From contig CAKZUQ010000038.1 in NCBI GenBank assembly GCA_937923325.1, forward strand, positions 1 through 64,000: a stretch of 64,000 nucleotides of DNA, given 5' to 3'. A program made the translations under genes and the position numbers. The notes beneath the pieces are model-generated. The model did not search any database and was not told the DNA's origin. It was given only the letters and a program-made list of their open reading frames with translations. Of this stretch, positions 44,301 through 53,268 are shown piece after piece. This DNA is from an uncultured Bacteriovoracaceae bacterium. GTDB taxonomy: Bacteria > Bdellovibrionota > Bacteriovoracia > Bacteriovoracales > Bacteriovoracaceae. The first letter of the stretch is position 1, and every line of letters starts with the position of its first letter.

Positions 44301-45392
44301 ATTTCCAAGCTTTAGTTTTGATACAGATACTTCTATTGGCTCATTAACAAATGTCATATTTTTTAAATTTAAAAACTGAAAAGACTTATTTAGTTTTAAA
44401 CGTTCATCATTATTTTCTAAAGAGAAGTCACTTACCCTAATCTCATTGTTATTTATAATAACGTTCGCTTCAATCGTCTTTGCATTCACAAAAGGAGTTT
44501 TTGCATTTATCAATTTAATTGTGGATTTATTTTTAAAATTACCTAAACTCCCTTGCAGCTGACCAATAATAGTCAAGTCACCATTTTTAATTAATTCAAC
44601 TTTAAGTTCTTTTAAAAATTCATTAAAATAGTTTATTTTTCCAATTGCCTCATAATCTATATTTACTTGAGCATTTTTTCTATTTTTATAATTTATGATG
44701 TTTCCACTTAAATTTAACATTTTTTCTTTTGTTGATATACTCATACTCTCAAGACTCAAAACTTCATCATCAATTATAAGTTTTGTCTTTAATCTCTCAA
44801 ATTTAAAATCATATATTTTAGGATTTATATCTTCTATATCTAAATTCATGGCTAGACCATTTCCAGATGGAGAAATAATAATTTCATTGGCCTTTAGGTC
44901 ATATTCATTTAATTTTAATTTTACGTTTTTAGCAGATACATTATCTACTTTAATAGGAACTTGTTCTTTAAGTTGAACTAAAATCTCTTTAATCGAAATC
45001 TCATTTAATTTCACACTATCTTTTTTCTTTTTCTTCTTTTTGACATATCCTAATTCGATACTTGAATCTTCGATATATATATCTTCTAAAGTAAGTTCTC
45101 TTTGCATCGATTGGATTAAATCAAATCTAATTCCTGCCTTCTTAGCATAAATTTTAACTTCACTTTCTGCGTCTCTTTTAAATTCTAGTTCCAGAAGTTC
45201 TAGTCCAGGTGGATAAAGCTTAATATCTAGACTCTTAAATTTAATATCTGCTTCTAATTGTTCTGATATTTTTTCAGTTAAAAAAGCTGAAACTCTTCCT
45301 CCAATAAAATCGGATTGAATCCCATACCACAAAGCAACAGAACTAAGAACGACAGATACGATAAATAATACTAGTATGTTATTAACTTTCAT
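41394..45392 (-). CDS. tamB: TamB-like translocation and assembly module protein (DUF490)
   Basis: A protein of about 1332 residues anchored by one N-terminal helix (about 5-25) and otherwise made of long beta-rich segments, as in AsmA/TamB bridge proteins that span the periplasm and move lipids or help barrel insertion. The C-terminal DUF490 region is evident: LRTEPSLEENDILSLIAFGY near 1145-1165, then glycine- and Ser-rich strands to the end. I place the start at ATG 45392, which has GAGAG seven bases ahead; a longer frame from 45428 would extend far into the upstream gene. Overlaps of 11 bases upstream and 4 bases downstream imply coupled translation with the repeat protein and the Omp85. 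Confidence 0.9.
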   Translation of the reverse strand: MKVNNILVLFIVSVVLSSVALWYGIQSDFIGGRVSAFLTEKISEQLEADIKFKSLDIKLYPPGLELLELEFKRDAESEVKIYAKKAGIRFDLIQSMQRELTLEDIYIEDSSIELGYVKKKKKKKDSVKLNEISIKEILVQLKEQVPIKVDNVSAKNVKLKLNEYDLKANEIIISPSGNGLAMNLDIEDINPKIYDFKFERLKTKLIIDDEVLSLESMSISTKEKMLNLSGNIINYKNRKNAQVNIDYEAIGKINYFNEFLKELKVELIKNGDLTIIGQLQGSLGNFKNKSTIKLINAKTPFVNAKTIEANVIINNNEIRVSDFSLENNDERLKLNKSFQFLNLKNMTFVNEPIEVSVSKLKLGNALKIMKENLSVLDGEITGDIEFILNKNDYHFKINQKSELQNLSLIVDDSKILNVPKLFTDQAIFSVYKNQFKMNMKIYNDDSKLEVEGVVDFGKGLKFKTRNAKINLKEIGKITGLNYQGTGLVDIDVFMDKEISYMNIKGSFKNFKLEEYSQKNVKAELNLDFNKRKIVISDIEASAGRTKSNGYIEINLENMEISGQVKHSNIIYEEFLESLDLEDYLSGNTVEGNWSAEYKISGKADPKLIILKGKIKGKNNLIIDESVDSIEANLLIKDQNILISNIYAKKAKGSVKGEFSYSMKSETSNFSFYPSLIAIEELTMVGKLPLGINGKLSGELMGVYKNELTSFSTSLDIVDSIIPDKSIGDSHIELTLNEKIIGIQLNLLGGKINLNSKNYLDDSKESYLNFKTTIDDINEVIGTNRLVDLENTNIKGLLYSEGEANYKIKKFKFQNAKLNVKRFELHKDLINLKYERPDFEEIKILNDIIKKWSFYIRGQNFYFISKATGAFYKTFNLDTDFKVDASIFEVFNKVISKATGPIYGKYKISNLKDLSNQKLKLSADDLSLSTSGYPIRFENIGFKIDADNKKISIESFRSKIGAGMFSLVGDINIEQLIPKLDFEFEFTNAGINLFEKSNVIFSSQGQIKGDSFPYRINSDFYIERFNLVNEFTDLISDKNILKEEIKYLPHSYIDKSQNLLDLDINIKLINPASVKNSMSDLSYLGEINIFGSEINPKARGSFYLSPGINKIFFKGNEYNILKSNISFLENNAISNPELDIEASSVIEDYSLTAKVTGAVDNFDLNLRTEPSLEENDILSLIAFGYTENTSSSLSEEQKNLMTQAGIGSLLFESFKINETLKKELGIQLNLGTEISSLNENYLSQKSATGTSNQSVTSATKIELKKEINSDVDLAVSSTVGSSSQQRQRMNLNYKISDKVSLEGVYENRTNTETSTQGDDSSLGVDVRWKWTFK

Positions 45393-46545
45393 CAAGCAAC
45401 TCTCTAGTTCTTCTAAAACGACTATCATCTAATGCAATAGACTTTAGTTCTTTTTTGGCACTATCTTTTAACCCCATAGATCTATAGGCCAAAGCCTTTA
45501 AATATCTAAATGCAATCGACTCATTAGAAATATTTAAATTAATTTCATCTATTACGTGCGAATACTTACCCATATTTAGTAAAGCTTCACACTTCAAATA
45601 TACAAGACCAGGATTTACTTCAAATTTCTCAATATATTTGACTACTAATTCATACATTTCCATATTTAAAAAACTGACTACTAAATCACGATTAATACTT
45701 TTAAAATAGGGATCATCTTTCCTTAATCGTTCGATTAGAAATATTTCTTCATCACTTTTAACATATGCAATTTTTTGGACTTCTTCTTTTTCATTCTTTA
45801 TGCAGTTCAATTCCAAACTACTCTCGGATACTTCTTCCTGTTTTTTTGTAATAGTAATTTTTAACTTGTTCTCACTCTTTTTAAATTCAAATTTTTTATC
45901 ATAGAACAGTATTAAAGACTTTACCTTTTCATCATTTGTTAAGATCGATTGGCCAATCTTATTGTACAATTCTAATCTTTCACAAATTTCTTCACAAGCG
46001 AATTTAATTTTCTTAAATGTTTTTCTTAAAAGATATTGATTGTTGCTTCGATCAATTAATTCTTTAATATAATTTTCCAGCTCATCATACTGACATGTCT
46101 CAAGGAGATACTCTGTCTTAGATATTACAACTTCATCTTCATCTAAAATTTCTTTTAAAGAATTAAAGTAGAGATCACATAAATTCCATAATTTATTCTC
46201 TTTTATAAACTTGAAGATATCATTTTTATATGTACTAAATTTTTGTATTTCACCCAACTGATAATATGACTTTGCAATATAAAGATTTATAAATACTTTA
46301 TTGCTCTTAACATTTTCAAAGATAGAAATGATTTCATTATATTTTTTGGAAAGAAATAAAAAGTCTAAAGAATCTTTAATATCTGAATTATAATTATGAT
46401 TCTCCAAGGCGGAAAAATCACTTAAAATATATCTAAAGTTTTCATCATTAATTTTATTTAGATCAAGAACTCCACTTTTTATGAAGTTCTTAATTTTTAG
46501 AAAATTTTGATTACGAATTAATATATTATATTCTTCTATATTCAA
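45382..46545 (-). CDS. Helical-repeat (TPR-like) cytoplasmic protein
   Basis: A 387-residue protein without signal peptide. Alpha-helical hairpins recur (IAKSYYQLGEIQKF, LKCEALLNMGKYSHVIDEI, YLKALAYRSMGLKDSAKKEL), typical of degenerate TPR units at both ends with a Lys/Glu-rich middle. It sits between accC and tamB in the same run. A cytoplasmic partner of the TamB/Omp85 pair, or an unrelated protein, are both possible. Confidence 0.75.
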   Translation of the reverse strand: MNIEEYNILIRNQNFLKIKNFIKSGVLDLNKINDENFRYILSDFSALENHNYNSDIKDSLDFLFLSKKYNEIISIFENVKSNKVFINLYIAKSYYQLGEIQKFSTYKNDIFKFIKENKLWNLCDLYFNSLKEILDEDEVVISKTEYLLETCQYDELENYIKELIDRSNNQYLLRKTFKKIKFACEEICERLELYNKIGQSILTNDEKVKSLILFYDKKFEFKKSENKLKITITKKQEEVSESSLELNCIKNEKEEVQKIAYVKSDEEIFLIERLRKDDPYFKSINRDLVVSFLNMEMYELVVKYIEKFEVNPGLVYLKCEALLNMGKYSHVIDEINLNISNESIAFRYLKALAYRSMGLKDSAKKELKSIALDDSRFRRTRELLDES

Positions 46546-46573
46546 GCTATTCCTCAGTGGATATTAGCTTTAA

Positions 46574-47920
46574 TTATAGCAAGTTTTCCGAAAGAAAGTT
46601 GGTGTTATACTTATTTGCCTTAAAGGATTCGTTGTTTAGAATTTTTTTATGCTGAGAAATATTTGTTGTTATTCCTCCAACAACAGTTTCTTCTAACGCT
46701 CTAAGTGTCCGAGTAATACACTCAGATCTTGTATCGGCTTTTACAATAACCTTTGATATCATTGAATCATAGTATGGAACAACTTTAAACCCAGTATAGA
46801 TAAAATCATCAACTCTAACACCAATTCCGCCAGGTCTATGATAATGAGTTATTAACCCAGGTGACGGCATTCCAGTTTCAGGATTTTCAGCATTTATACG
46901 ACATTCAATTACATGCCCTTTAAACTGAATATCTTTTTGAGTGAATCTTAATTCTTCTCCCTGAGCAGATCTAATTTGCTCAGCTATTAAATCAACTCCA
47001 CAACGTTCTTCAGTGACAGGGTGTTCAACCTGAATTCTTGTATTCATTTCCATGAAATAGAACTTTTCATCTTTCTGATCATATAGAAACTCTACAGTTC
47101 CAACTGAATCATACTTAACGTATTCACTAAGTCTTACAGCAGCAGAACATATTTCTTCTCTTACTTTCTCTGTGATTACAGGAGAAGGTGATTCTTCAAT
47201 AATTTTTTGAAACCTTCTTTGTATCGTACAATCTCTCTCTCCAAGGTGAATAACACGACCATGTTTATCTGCTAAAATTTGAACTTCAATATGTCTAGGA
47301 TCTTCAATATACTTTTCGATAAATAGTGTATCATCACCAAAAGCTAATTGAGATTCCTGCTTAAGCAACATTATTGATTCTAAAATATTTTCATTAGACT
47401 CAATTTTTTTCATTCCTCTACCACCACCACCGGATGATGCTTTTATCAGAACAGGAAATCCCATTTTTTCAACTGATTCCAATATTTTACTATCAGACAT
47501 TTTATTTATATATATAGGTTCAAGCGTGGGAACATTTGCTTCTTTAGCAATTTTTTTAGATTCAATTTTATCGCCCATGCTTCTTAGACATTCAACGTTT
47601 GGTCCAATAAAGTCTATGGCCCACTTAGAGCACATCTTTGAGAATTCATCATTTTCAGATAAAAATCCATAACCAGGATGAATTGCATCAGCTCCCGTTA
47701 TTTCAGCCGCAGATAATATAGAAGCAAAGTTCAAGTAACTCATTGCTGATTTCGCTGGCCCAATACACACAGACTCATCAGCAAGTTTTACATGAAGAGA
47801 ATCTTCATCTGCTGTTGAGTGAACTGCAACTGTTTGAATACCGAGTTCCTTACAGCTTCTAAGAACTCGTATTGCTATTTCACCTCTATTTGCAATTAGA
47901 ATTTTTTTATATTTTTTCAT
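46574..47920 (-). CDS. accC: Biotin carboxylase subunit of acetyl-CoA carboxylase
   Basis: A full-length 448-residue AccC, which carboxylates biotin on AccB with ATP and bicarbonate for fatty-acid synthesis. Diagnostic segments: KILIANRGEIAIRVLRSCKE at the start, GGGGRGMK in the glycine-rich ATP loop, ERDCTIQRRFQKIIEESPSP, and MEMNTRIQVEHPVTE. It overlaps accB by one base (TAATG). Confidence 0.97.
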   Translation of the reverse strand: MKKYKKILIANRGEIAIRVLRSCKELGIQTVAVHSTADEDSLHVKLADESVCIGPAKSAMSYLNFASILSAAEITGADAIHPGYGFLSENDEFSKMCSKWAIDFIGPNVECLRSMGDKIESKKIAKEANVPTLEPIYINKMSDSKILESVEKMGFPVLIKASSGGGGRGMKKIESNENILESIMLLKQESQLAFGDDTLFIEKYIEDPRHIEVQILADKHGRVIHLGERDCTIQRRFQKIIEESPSPVITEKVREEICSAAVRLSEYVKYDSVGTVEFLYDQKDEKFYFMEMNTRIQVEHPVTEERCGVDLIAEQIRSAQGEELRFTQKDIQFKGHVIECRINAENPETGMPSPGLITHYHRPGGIGVRVDDFIYTGFKVVPYYDSMISKVIVKADTRSECITRTLRALEETVVGGITTNISQHKKILNNESFKANKYNTNFLSENLL

Positions 47921-48345
47921 TATTTTATTTTGAAAAGAGTTTGGCCAAATTCAACAAGGCTTTCATTTTCCACACAAATCTCTACGATTTCACCACTAAT
48001 GTCTGACTCTATTTCATTCATAATCTTCATAGCTTCTAACACACAAAGAACACTTCCTTTAGATACTTTATCACCAAGCTTTACAAAAGGTGGCTCTCCA
48101 GGTGATGACTGTCCATAAAAAGTTCCAACGAAAGGTGACTTTATTTCGTGATAATTTGAGCTACCTTTAGATTCTACAGTATTAAGTGATTGAGTATTAC
48201 TTATTACTGGCTGAGAGTAACTTATTGGAGTAGACGCGCCACCAAATGTTACTTCATATTTTGAATCTTTATTCTCATATTTTAAAGAGCTAACGCCCTC
48301 ATCCTTTGCTAACTGTATAAATTCTTTTAAATCTTTTATGCTCAT
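47920..48345 (-). CDS. accB: Biotin carboxyl carrier protein
   Basis: A 141-residue AccB. The N-terminal helix region is followed by a Ser/Thr/Pro-rich linker and a lipoyl/biotinyl domain with the biotinylation site in EAMKIMNEIESD (Lys near residue 107). It overlaps efp by four bases and accC by one, forming a tight efp-accB-accC block. Confidence 0.96.
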   Translation of the reverse strand: MSIKDLKEFIQLAKDEGVSSLKYENKDSKYEVTFGGASTPISYSQPVISNTQSLNTVESKGSSNYHEIKSPFVGTFYGQSSPGEPPFVKLGDKVSKGSVLCVLEAMKIMNEIESDISGEIVEICVENESLVEFGQTLFKIK

Positions 48346-48914
48346 GACTTTGCTCTCTCTACGTATTCACCTGTTCTAGTATCTATCTTTAATAGTTCAC
48401 CTTCATTTATAAATAACGGAACATTAACTTGAAGTCCAGTATCCATAATTGCTTTTTTAGTTCCACCACCACCAGCAGTATCACCTTTTAATCCAGGATC
48501 AGTTTCTACAACTTTAAGATTTACAAAATTTGGTAGTTCAATTGATATCGGATTTCCATTAAAATAAAGTATCTCAACATGGATAGCTTCTTGTAAATAA
48601 TTTTTAGCATCTCCAACCTGCTCATGTCTTAAATGAACAGATTCAAATGTCTTAGTATCCATAAAGTTGTATCCATCCATATCTGAATAAGTGTACTCCA
48701 TAGATCTATCTTCCATATCTGGCTTATCAACTGAATCAACACCAGACTTAAAGGTTCTTTCTAAAACTTGTCCTGTTTCAAGGTTTTTAATTCTCGCCTT
48801 AACAAAAGCAGAACCTTTACCAGGATTAGTGTGAGCATAACTTACAATTACAAAAGGCTTTCCTTCTATAGAGATCTTTAGTCCATTTCTAAAATCAGTA
48901 GTTTGATATTTCAC
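48342..48914 (-). CDS. efp: Translation elongation factor P
   Basis: A 190-residue EF-P that relieves ribosomes stalled at polyproline. The KOW-like first domain ends in HTNPGKGSAFVKAR, where the tip Lys (residue 34 region) is the usual site of beta-lysylation; no modification gene is in this window. Two OB domains follow, with DTGLQVNVPLFINEGE and DTRTGEYVERAKS at the end. A very common neighbour of accB/accC and aroQ. Confidence 0.97.
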   Translation of the reverse strand: MKYQTTDFRNGLKISIEGKPFVIVSYAHTNPGKGSAFVKARIKNLETGQVLERTFKSGVDSVDKPDMEDRSMEYTYSDMDGYNFMDTKTFESVHLRHEQVGDAKNYLQEAIHVEILYFNGNPISIELPNFVNLKVVETDPGLKGDTAGGGGTKKAIMDTGLQVNVPLFINEGELLKIDTRTGEYVERAKS

Positions 48915-48916
48915 TT

Positions 48917-49345
48917 TTATCTTCCTTTTATTATGTATTTTAGTGCAAAACTATACCCTTCTTTTCCTAGCCCTGCAATAATTGCAGTTGCAGCTTTTGA
49001 AGTTATTAATTTTTGCCTAAATTCTTCTCTTTTATGAATATTTGTTAAGTGTACTTCAACAATAGGAATCTTCAAAAGTGTTAACGCGTCAAGTATCGCT
49101 ACAGAGGTATGGGTATATGCTGCAGGGTTCAAAATTAATCCATCGTAATCTTTTCTAGCACTTTGAATGCGATCTACAATTTCACCTTCTATATTAGATT
49201 GGTAAAAGTCTAATTTGACTTGATTATCTTCGTATTCAGCTCTTAGTTCATTTTCAATGGATTCAAGAGTTTCAAAACCGTATATTTCAGGTTCTCTCTC
49301 TCCTAATAAATTTAAATTTGGTCCATTAATTATAAGTATTTTCAT
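48917..49345 (-). CDS. aroQ: Type II 3-dehydroquinate dehydratase
   Basis: A 142-residue shikimate-pathway enzyme that dehydrates 3-dehydroquinate. Active-site motifs: NGPNLNLLGEREPEIYG (Arg and catalytic Tyr), NPAAYTHTSVAILDA (Asn, His), and EVHLTNIHKREEFR (catalytic His). I start at ATG 49345 rather than a GTG four codons upstream because MKILIINGPNLNLLG is the family start. It overlaps the TPR gene by 20 bases. Confidence 0.96.
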   Translation of the reverse strand: MKILIINGPNLNLLGEREPEIYGFETLESIENELRAEYEDNQVKLDFYQSNIEGEIVDRIQSARKDYDGLILNPAAYTHTSVAILDALTLLKIPIVEVHLTNIHKREEFRQKLITSKAATAIIAGLGKEGYSFALKYIIKGR

Positions 49346-50417
49346 GCTGAATTTCACTGGCCTTTTCTTTAATAAGTTTTAAAAAGTGCTCATATGATTT
49401 CTTTAAGTCTAGCTTACTAGTGTCTACCTTATCTATCATTTCATCAAGTGACTTCTCTTCTTTTAACTGTTTTTCAAAACTAGCCAATTTTTCTTGAGCC
49501 TTCAAGTCATCAGGAGCTTCACTCAATGCTTCTTTTAATAATTCAATTGCTTTATCTAAATGCCCTTGAGAGTGATATAAGTCAATAAGCGTATGTGAAA
49601 TAATTTTTGGTTCAATATCTATTTTTTCTACTAAGTTGTCCTCTTCAGGAAGTATAACCTCTTCAGATTTATTATCATAATCCTCATAGAAAAATTCACT
49701 TGATAAGTCGTGCTCTTGTATTTGGATATTTTCAAAATCAATTTTATCACTAATACTATCTGAAATTTCTTCTTCATTAAGTTCTTGTTCGTCTGAATTT
49801 GGAGTCGACATACTCCATTCTTCTTGTTCTTCTTCAGATAACTCTATATTTGTAGGTACTACCGATGATTCTTGAACCATCTCTATTAAATTATTCTTTT
49901 CTTGAATTATACTCTTTTTGTTAAAATCAACTTGAACCCAATCATCTTCATCATCGAACATATCCTCGGCTTTAACGACTTCATTTTCAATAATTACAGA
50001 GTAATTTAATTTACTCTCCAATGTTTGAACTTTCTCAATAATGTCTTCATCTTTTGGATTTATAAGAAGCATCATCTTGTATGTATCTAAAGCTTCATCA
50101 TACTTACTAAGTTCTAAACATACCTTTCCAAATAATTTTTGAAGAGCAATATTTTCAAGATTTAAAGCTACAAAGCCTCTAACTGTAGAATAAGCTAATT
50201 CATAGTGCCCCTCATCATAATATATGTTTCCTAAAACAATATAGGCCAAAACATATGTTGGATGAATTTTTATACCATCTCTTAATATTTTAGTTGCTTC
50301 AGGCAACATTCCCAGCTTCCTATAAGTCTCTGCCAAAGGAGCAAAGACTTTAGACCTAGGATTCTTTTCGTATAAGTATTTATACTTTGTTAATAGAGAA
50401 GACTTCTTTTTATTCAT
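49326..50417 (-). CDS. TPR protein downstream of pilQ
   Basis: A protein of about 363 residues. Four or so TPR units near the N-terminus (FAPLAETYRKLGMLPEATKI, AYIVLGNIYYDEGHYELAYS, KLFGKVCLELSKYDEALDTY) lead into a long acidic central segment rich in Asp and Glu. A final TPR (LIDLYHSQGHLDKAIELLKE) and a basic coil follow. No signal peptide, so it is cytoplasmic. The ATG at 50417 just precedes the pilQ stop; a TTG at 50426 is an alternative. It could belong to pilus function by position. Confidence 0.8.
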   Translation of the reverse strand: MNKKKSSLLTKYKYLYEKNPRSKVFAPLAETYRKLGMLPEATKILRDGIKIHPTYVLAYIVLGNIYYDEGHYELAYSTVRGFVALNLENIALQKLFGKVCLELSKYDEALDTYKMMLLINPKDEDIIEKVQTLESKLNYSVIIENEVVKAEDMFDDEDDWVQVDFNKKSIIQEKNNLIEMVQESSVVPTNIELSEEEQEEWSMSTPNSDEQELNEEEISDSISDKIDFENIQIQEHDLSSEFFYEDYDNKSEEVILPEEDNLVEKIDIEPKIISHTLIDLYHSQGHLDKAIELLKEALSEAPDDLKAQEKLASFEKQLKEEKSLDEMIDKVDTSKLDLKKSYEHFLKLIKEKASEIQHENTYN

Positions 50418-50418
50418 A

Positions 50419-52212
50419 TTATTCAATTACACCTGTATCACTTCTATTTACTAATCCAGCTTCTTTTTGATTTATTATTCTTGGAGTTAAAAAGATTATA
50501 AGTTCAGATCTTGTTTTAGTAGGGTTATATGCACTTTTAAATAACCATCCGATAAGAGGAAGATCTTTTAAAAATGGTATACCCGATTCTATTCTCCTAT
50601 CTTCTGTTTTATAAAGTCCACCGATTACTACAGTTGATCCATTATCAACAAGTACTTTTGTTTTAATTTGATTTGTTGTTGTTGGTGGTCTTGTATTTTG
50701 TGTATCGGCAGTAAGAAACCCTCCCTTTGTAATGTCAACTGTCATTGCGATTGCTCCTTCATTTGTAACTTTTGGAGTAACTGATAAAGAAATATTTGCA
50801 GTGGCTTCTTCAAAATTTGTAGTAGATGCACCAGATGCATCAGTAACTGTTACAGGATAAGGAACCGTCTCTGTATTTGTAATTTGAGCTTGTTGATTAT
50901 TTTCAGTAATAATTTTTGGAGACGTAACTACTCTACCTTTATTTTCTGATTCCATTAGCTCTAATTCAAAGTTTAGATTTAAAAGTCGTTTAAAGACACT
51001 TATGCTTGCTCCTAATAAAGTTGGGTCTGATACACTCGGAGCAGAACTTATTGAAAATGTTCCAGCATTTGCCTGTAAATTTCCCGTTGCTGTGACAGGG
51101 TCATAACTGGCCCTAACACCACCTGTATTAAGTCCAGCTTTAAATTCATATCCTTCATCAGCTTCTATAACTTTTGCCTCAATTAATACTTGAGGCTCTT
51201 GAGTATCGAGTGTTTTAATAATACTTTTAATTCTCTCAATTACATCGACTGTATCAGTTACAATGAGTTGACTAGTTCTAGCATCACTTTGAACTCGTCC
51301 TCTATTATTTGTTAAATATGTTTGCACAATAGGAGTTAGCGTACTAACATCAGCATAGCTTATAGGAAAAATCCTCGTTACGAGAGGTTCTTGAATTTGG
51401 CTTGCTGTCTGGTTTTCAATCTCTATAAGCTTTTTAGCTCTTGCCTGAGCTTCTGTTTGGACTGTTAAAATGTTTGAATGTTTTGTAGCGCTTAGACTAC
51501 CTAAACTTAATATTGTGTCTAAAGCTTCATCCCATGGAATATTTGTTAAGTTCAATGTTAGAGGTTTTAATTTATTTACCTCTTCATCTATTATTATATT
51601 AAATCCTGAAATACCTGCAATAATTTTTAAAAGCTCGGTATAGGACATATCATTAACGTTTATTGATATTTTTTTTCCTATATATTTTTTAATACCAGAC
51701 TGAGTTAAGTTTTCTAAAATATCTTGTATTTTAAATGACTTTGGTACATTTATTACTTCATCAGTTATATTATTTTTTTCACTAACTTTTGCCTTAGAAA
51801 GTTTTTGTTTCGAAAAAACTCCGAATCTATTTTCGATACTTAGAATTATACGCTTTCCTTTATTTTCTAGTATTGATCTAACATTATCCCTTAGTTGAAT
51901 TGCGAATCTTAAATCACCTTTAGTTCCTGGTTTTGGATAAGGAGATATTAACACAGTACTTCCTTTAAATTCGGAGGTATCAATAGGCCTTAGATATCTT
52001 TGAATTGAACTAGTATTCTTTAAATCTAAAATAATTTGCTTATCTTCTTTTAACGGAATTTTCTCTACAAAAGTACCTTCATCTAAATCTATAATTAGCT
52101 TACTTACTTCACCTTCTTGAATAAAATTTACCGACTTTACATTTGAAGTCTGAGCATAGACGAAGCTAATAAATGATAGAATAATTAAAATCCATTTAAA
52201 CATAGATTGCAC
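50419..52212 (-). CDS. pilQ: Type IV pilus secretin PilQ
   Basis: A 597-residue outer-membrane secretin through which the pilus passes. It has a signal peptide (1-20). One AMIN domain (about 25-130), which anchors the secretin to peptidoglycan, is seen where Myxococcus PilQ has several. A STN/N0 domain follows (about 185-255, INVNDMSYTELLKIIAGISG), then N1 and the C-terminal secretin domain (about 310-585, including VPYPVTVTD and SELIIFLTPRII). The next gene overlaps its end. Confidence 0.95.
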   Translation of the reverse strand: MQSMFKWILIILSFISFVYAQTSNVKSVNFIQEGEVSKLIIDLDEGTFVEKIPLKEDKQIILDLKNTSSIQRYLRPIDTSEFKGSTVLISPYPKPGTKGDLRFAIQLRDNVRSILENKGKRIILSIENRFGVFSKQKLSKAKVSEKNNITDEVINVPKSFKIQDILENLTQSGIKKYIGKKISINVNDMSYTELLKIIAGISGFNIIIDEEVNKLKPLTLNLTNIPWDEALDTILSLGSLSATKHSNILTVQTEAQARAKKLIEIENQTASQIQEPLVTRIFPISYADVSTLTPIVQTYLTNNRGRVQSDARTSQLIVTDTVDVIERIKSIIKTLDTQEPQVLIEAKVIEADEGYEFKAGLNTGGVRASYDPVTATGNLQANAGTFSISSAPSVSDPTLLGASISVFKRLLNLNFELELMESENKGRVVTSPKIITENNQQAQITNTETVPYPVTVTDASGASTTNFEEATANISLSVTPKVTNEGAIAMTVDITKGGFLTADTQNTRPPTTTNQIKTKVLVDNGSTVVIGGLYKTEDRRIESGIPFLKDLPLIGWLFKSAYNPTKTRSELIIFLTPRIINQKEAGLVNRSDTGVIE

Positions 52213-52217
52213 CTTTA

Positions 52218-52679
52218 TTAATTTGAAATAGGAAGAATAGTTTCTAAATACTCTTCTTCTCCATATATATTTATTGTTTTTTCAACTAGAATTATTCCAC
52301 CAGCTAAAATTGCTTTAAGCTCAGCATTATTTTCACCAATATTCATTCCCTCTTTAAGGGCAACAACTCTTTCAATACCTTTTATTTTTGCAAAAGCTCT
52401 TCTCTCTTTACCTATAATCACTCCAGTAATTACAATATCTTCAACCTTTGCATTATCAATTGAAGGAGTATCATCAAAAACAGTACTTGATTTTTGACTA
52501 GCAAGTTTAGATTTCTTATTTCTTTTCATTCTTGGTGCAACAAAAGGATCTCGTAAATCAAATGGCTTCTCGATACTTGTTTTACCTTTAAAGAGATCCC
52601 TTTTATCTGCGTATGTAAGACTTAAAAATAATAGATTTATCACTAGAGTAAAACTAGCGAACTTTAAATTTTTGTTCAA
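52218..52679 (-). CDS. pilP: Type IV pilus lipoprotein-like PilP
   Basis: A 153-residue exported protein, short hydrophobic start (about 8-23) and then a PilP-type region with FDLRDPFVAPRMKRN, VEDIVITGVIIGKERRAFAKI and KEGMNIGENNAELKAI. PilP normally links PilN/PilO to PilQ. There is no classical lipobox at the start, unlike many PilP proteins. The start codon is a TTG inside the end of pilO (26-base overlap). Confidence 0.85.
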   Translation of the reverse strand: MNKNLKFASFTLVINLLFLSLTYADKRDLFKGKTSIEKPFDLRDPFVAPRMKRNKKSKLASQKSSTVFDDTPSIDNAKVEDIVITGVIIGKERRAFAKIKGIERVVALKEGMNIGENNAELKAILAGGIILVEKTINIYGEEEYLETILPISN

Positions 52680-53268
52680 TTTCTTTTACCCCACTTTTTT
52701 CTTTATATCCTGAGTTGTATCTATAAGATTCTATTTCAGTATCTAGATACAATACTTTAAAACGTCCTCTTGCATCGCTTTGCATTTCTTTTAATTCTAA
52801 TTTGTGAATATTCAATATTCTCTCTTCTTTTTGAACACTTTCAAAAAGAATCATCGATTGTAAGAATGTTCCTTCACTTTTTAAACTATACTTCTTTGTA
52901 AAATAGAAACCATTATTCTCTTCATTTAAAGGTGTAATTCTAATATTTTGGAATTTTAAATTATTTGCAACTTCGGTAAGCTTCGTCGCGACCTGAGCAT
53001 CATTGACATCAGATGGTAATTGTTTTTGTACTTTTTCAATTTGCTTTACAACTTCAACAACTCTAGTTTTTGATTGTGACAAATTTTTCTTAAACGTCTC
53101 AATTTGTTTTAATTTTCTAGTCTGTTTTATTTTTTTAGCTTCTAGAGATTGAATACTGTTATTTGAATTCTCAATTTTTTGAGATTTCTCCTCATATAAT
53201 TCAAATAGATTCATTGCTGCCATAACAAAAAATATCAAATGAAAATTTGCTAAAATTTTATTTTTCAT
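52654..53268 (-). CDS. pilO: Type IV pilus alignment protein PilO
   Basis: A 204-residue bitopic protein: N-terminal membrane segment (about 8-22), coiled coil (about 25-85, rich in Gln, Lys and Glu) and periplasmic ferredoxin-like domain. It pairs with PilN in the alignment complex. Overlaps pilN by four bases (ATGA). Confidence 0.88.
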   Translation of the reverse strand: MKNKILANFHLIFFVMAAMNLFELYEEKSQKIENSNNSIQSLEAKKIKQTRKLKQIETFKKNLSQSKTRVVEVVKQIEKVQKQLPSDVNDAQVATKLTEVANNLKFQNIRITPLNEENNGFYFTKKYSLKSEGTFLQSMILFESVQKEERILNIHKLELKEMQSDARGRFKVLYLDTEIESYRYNSGYKEKSGVKEIEQKFKVR

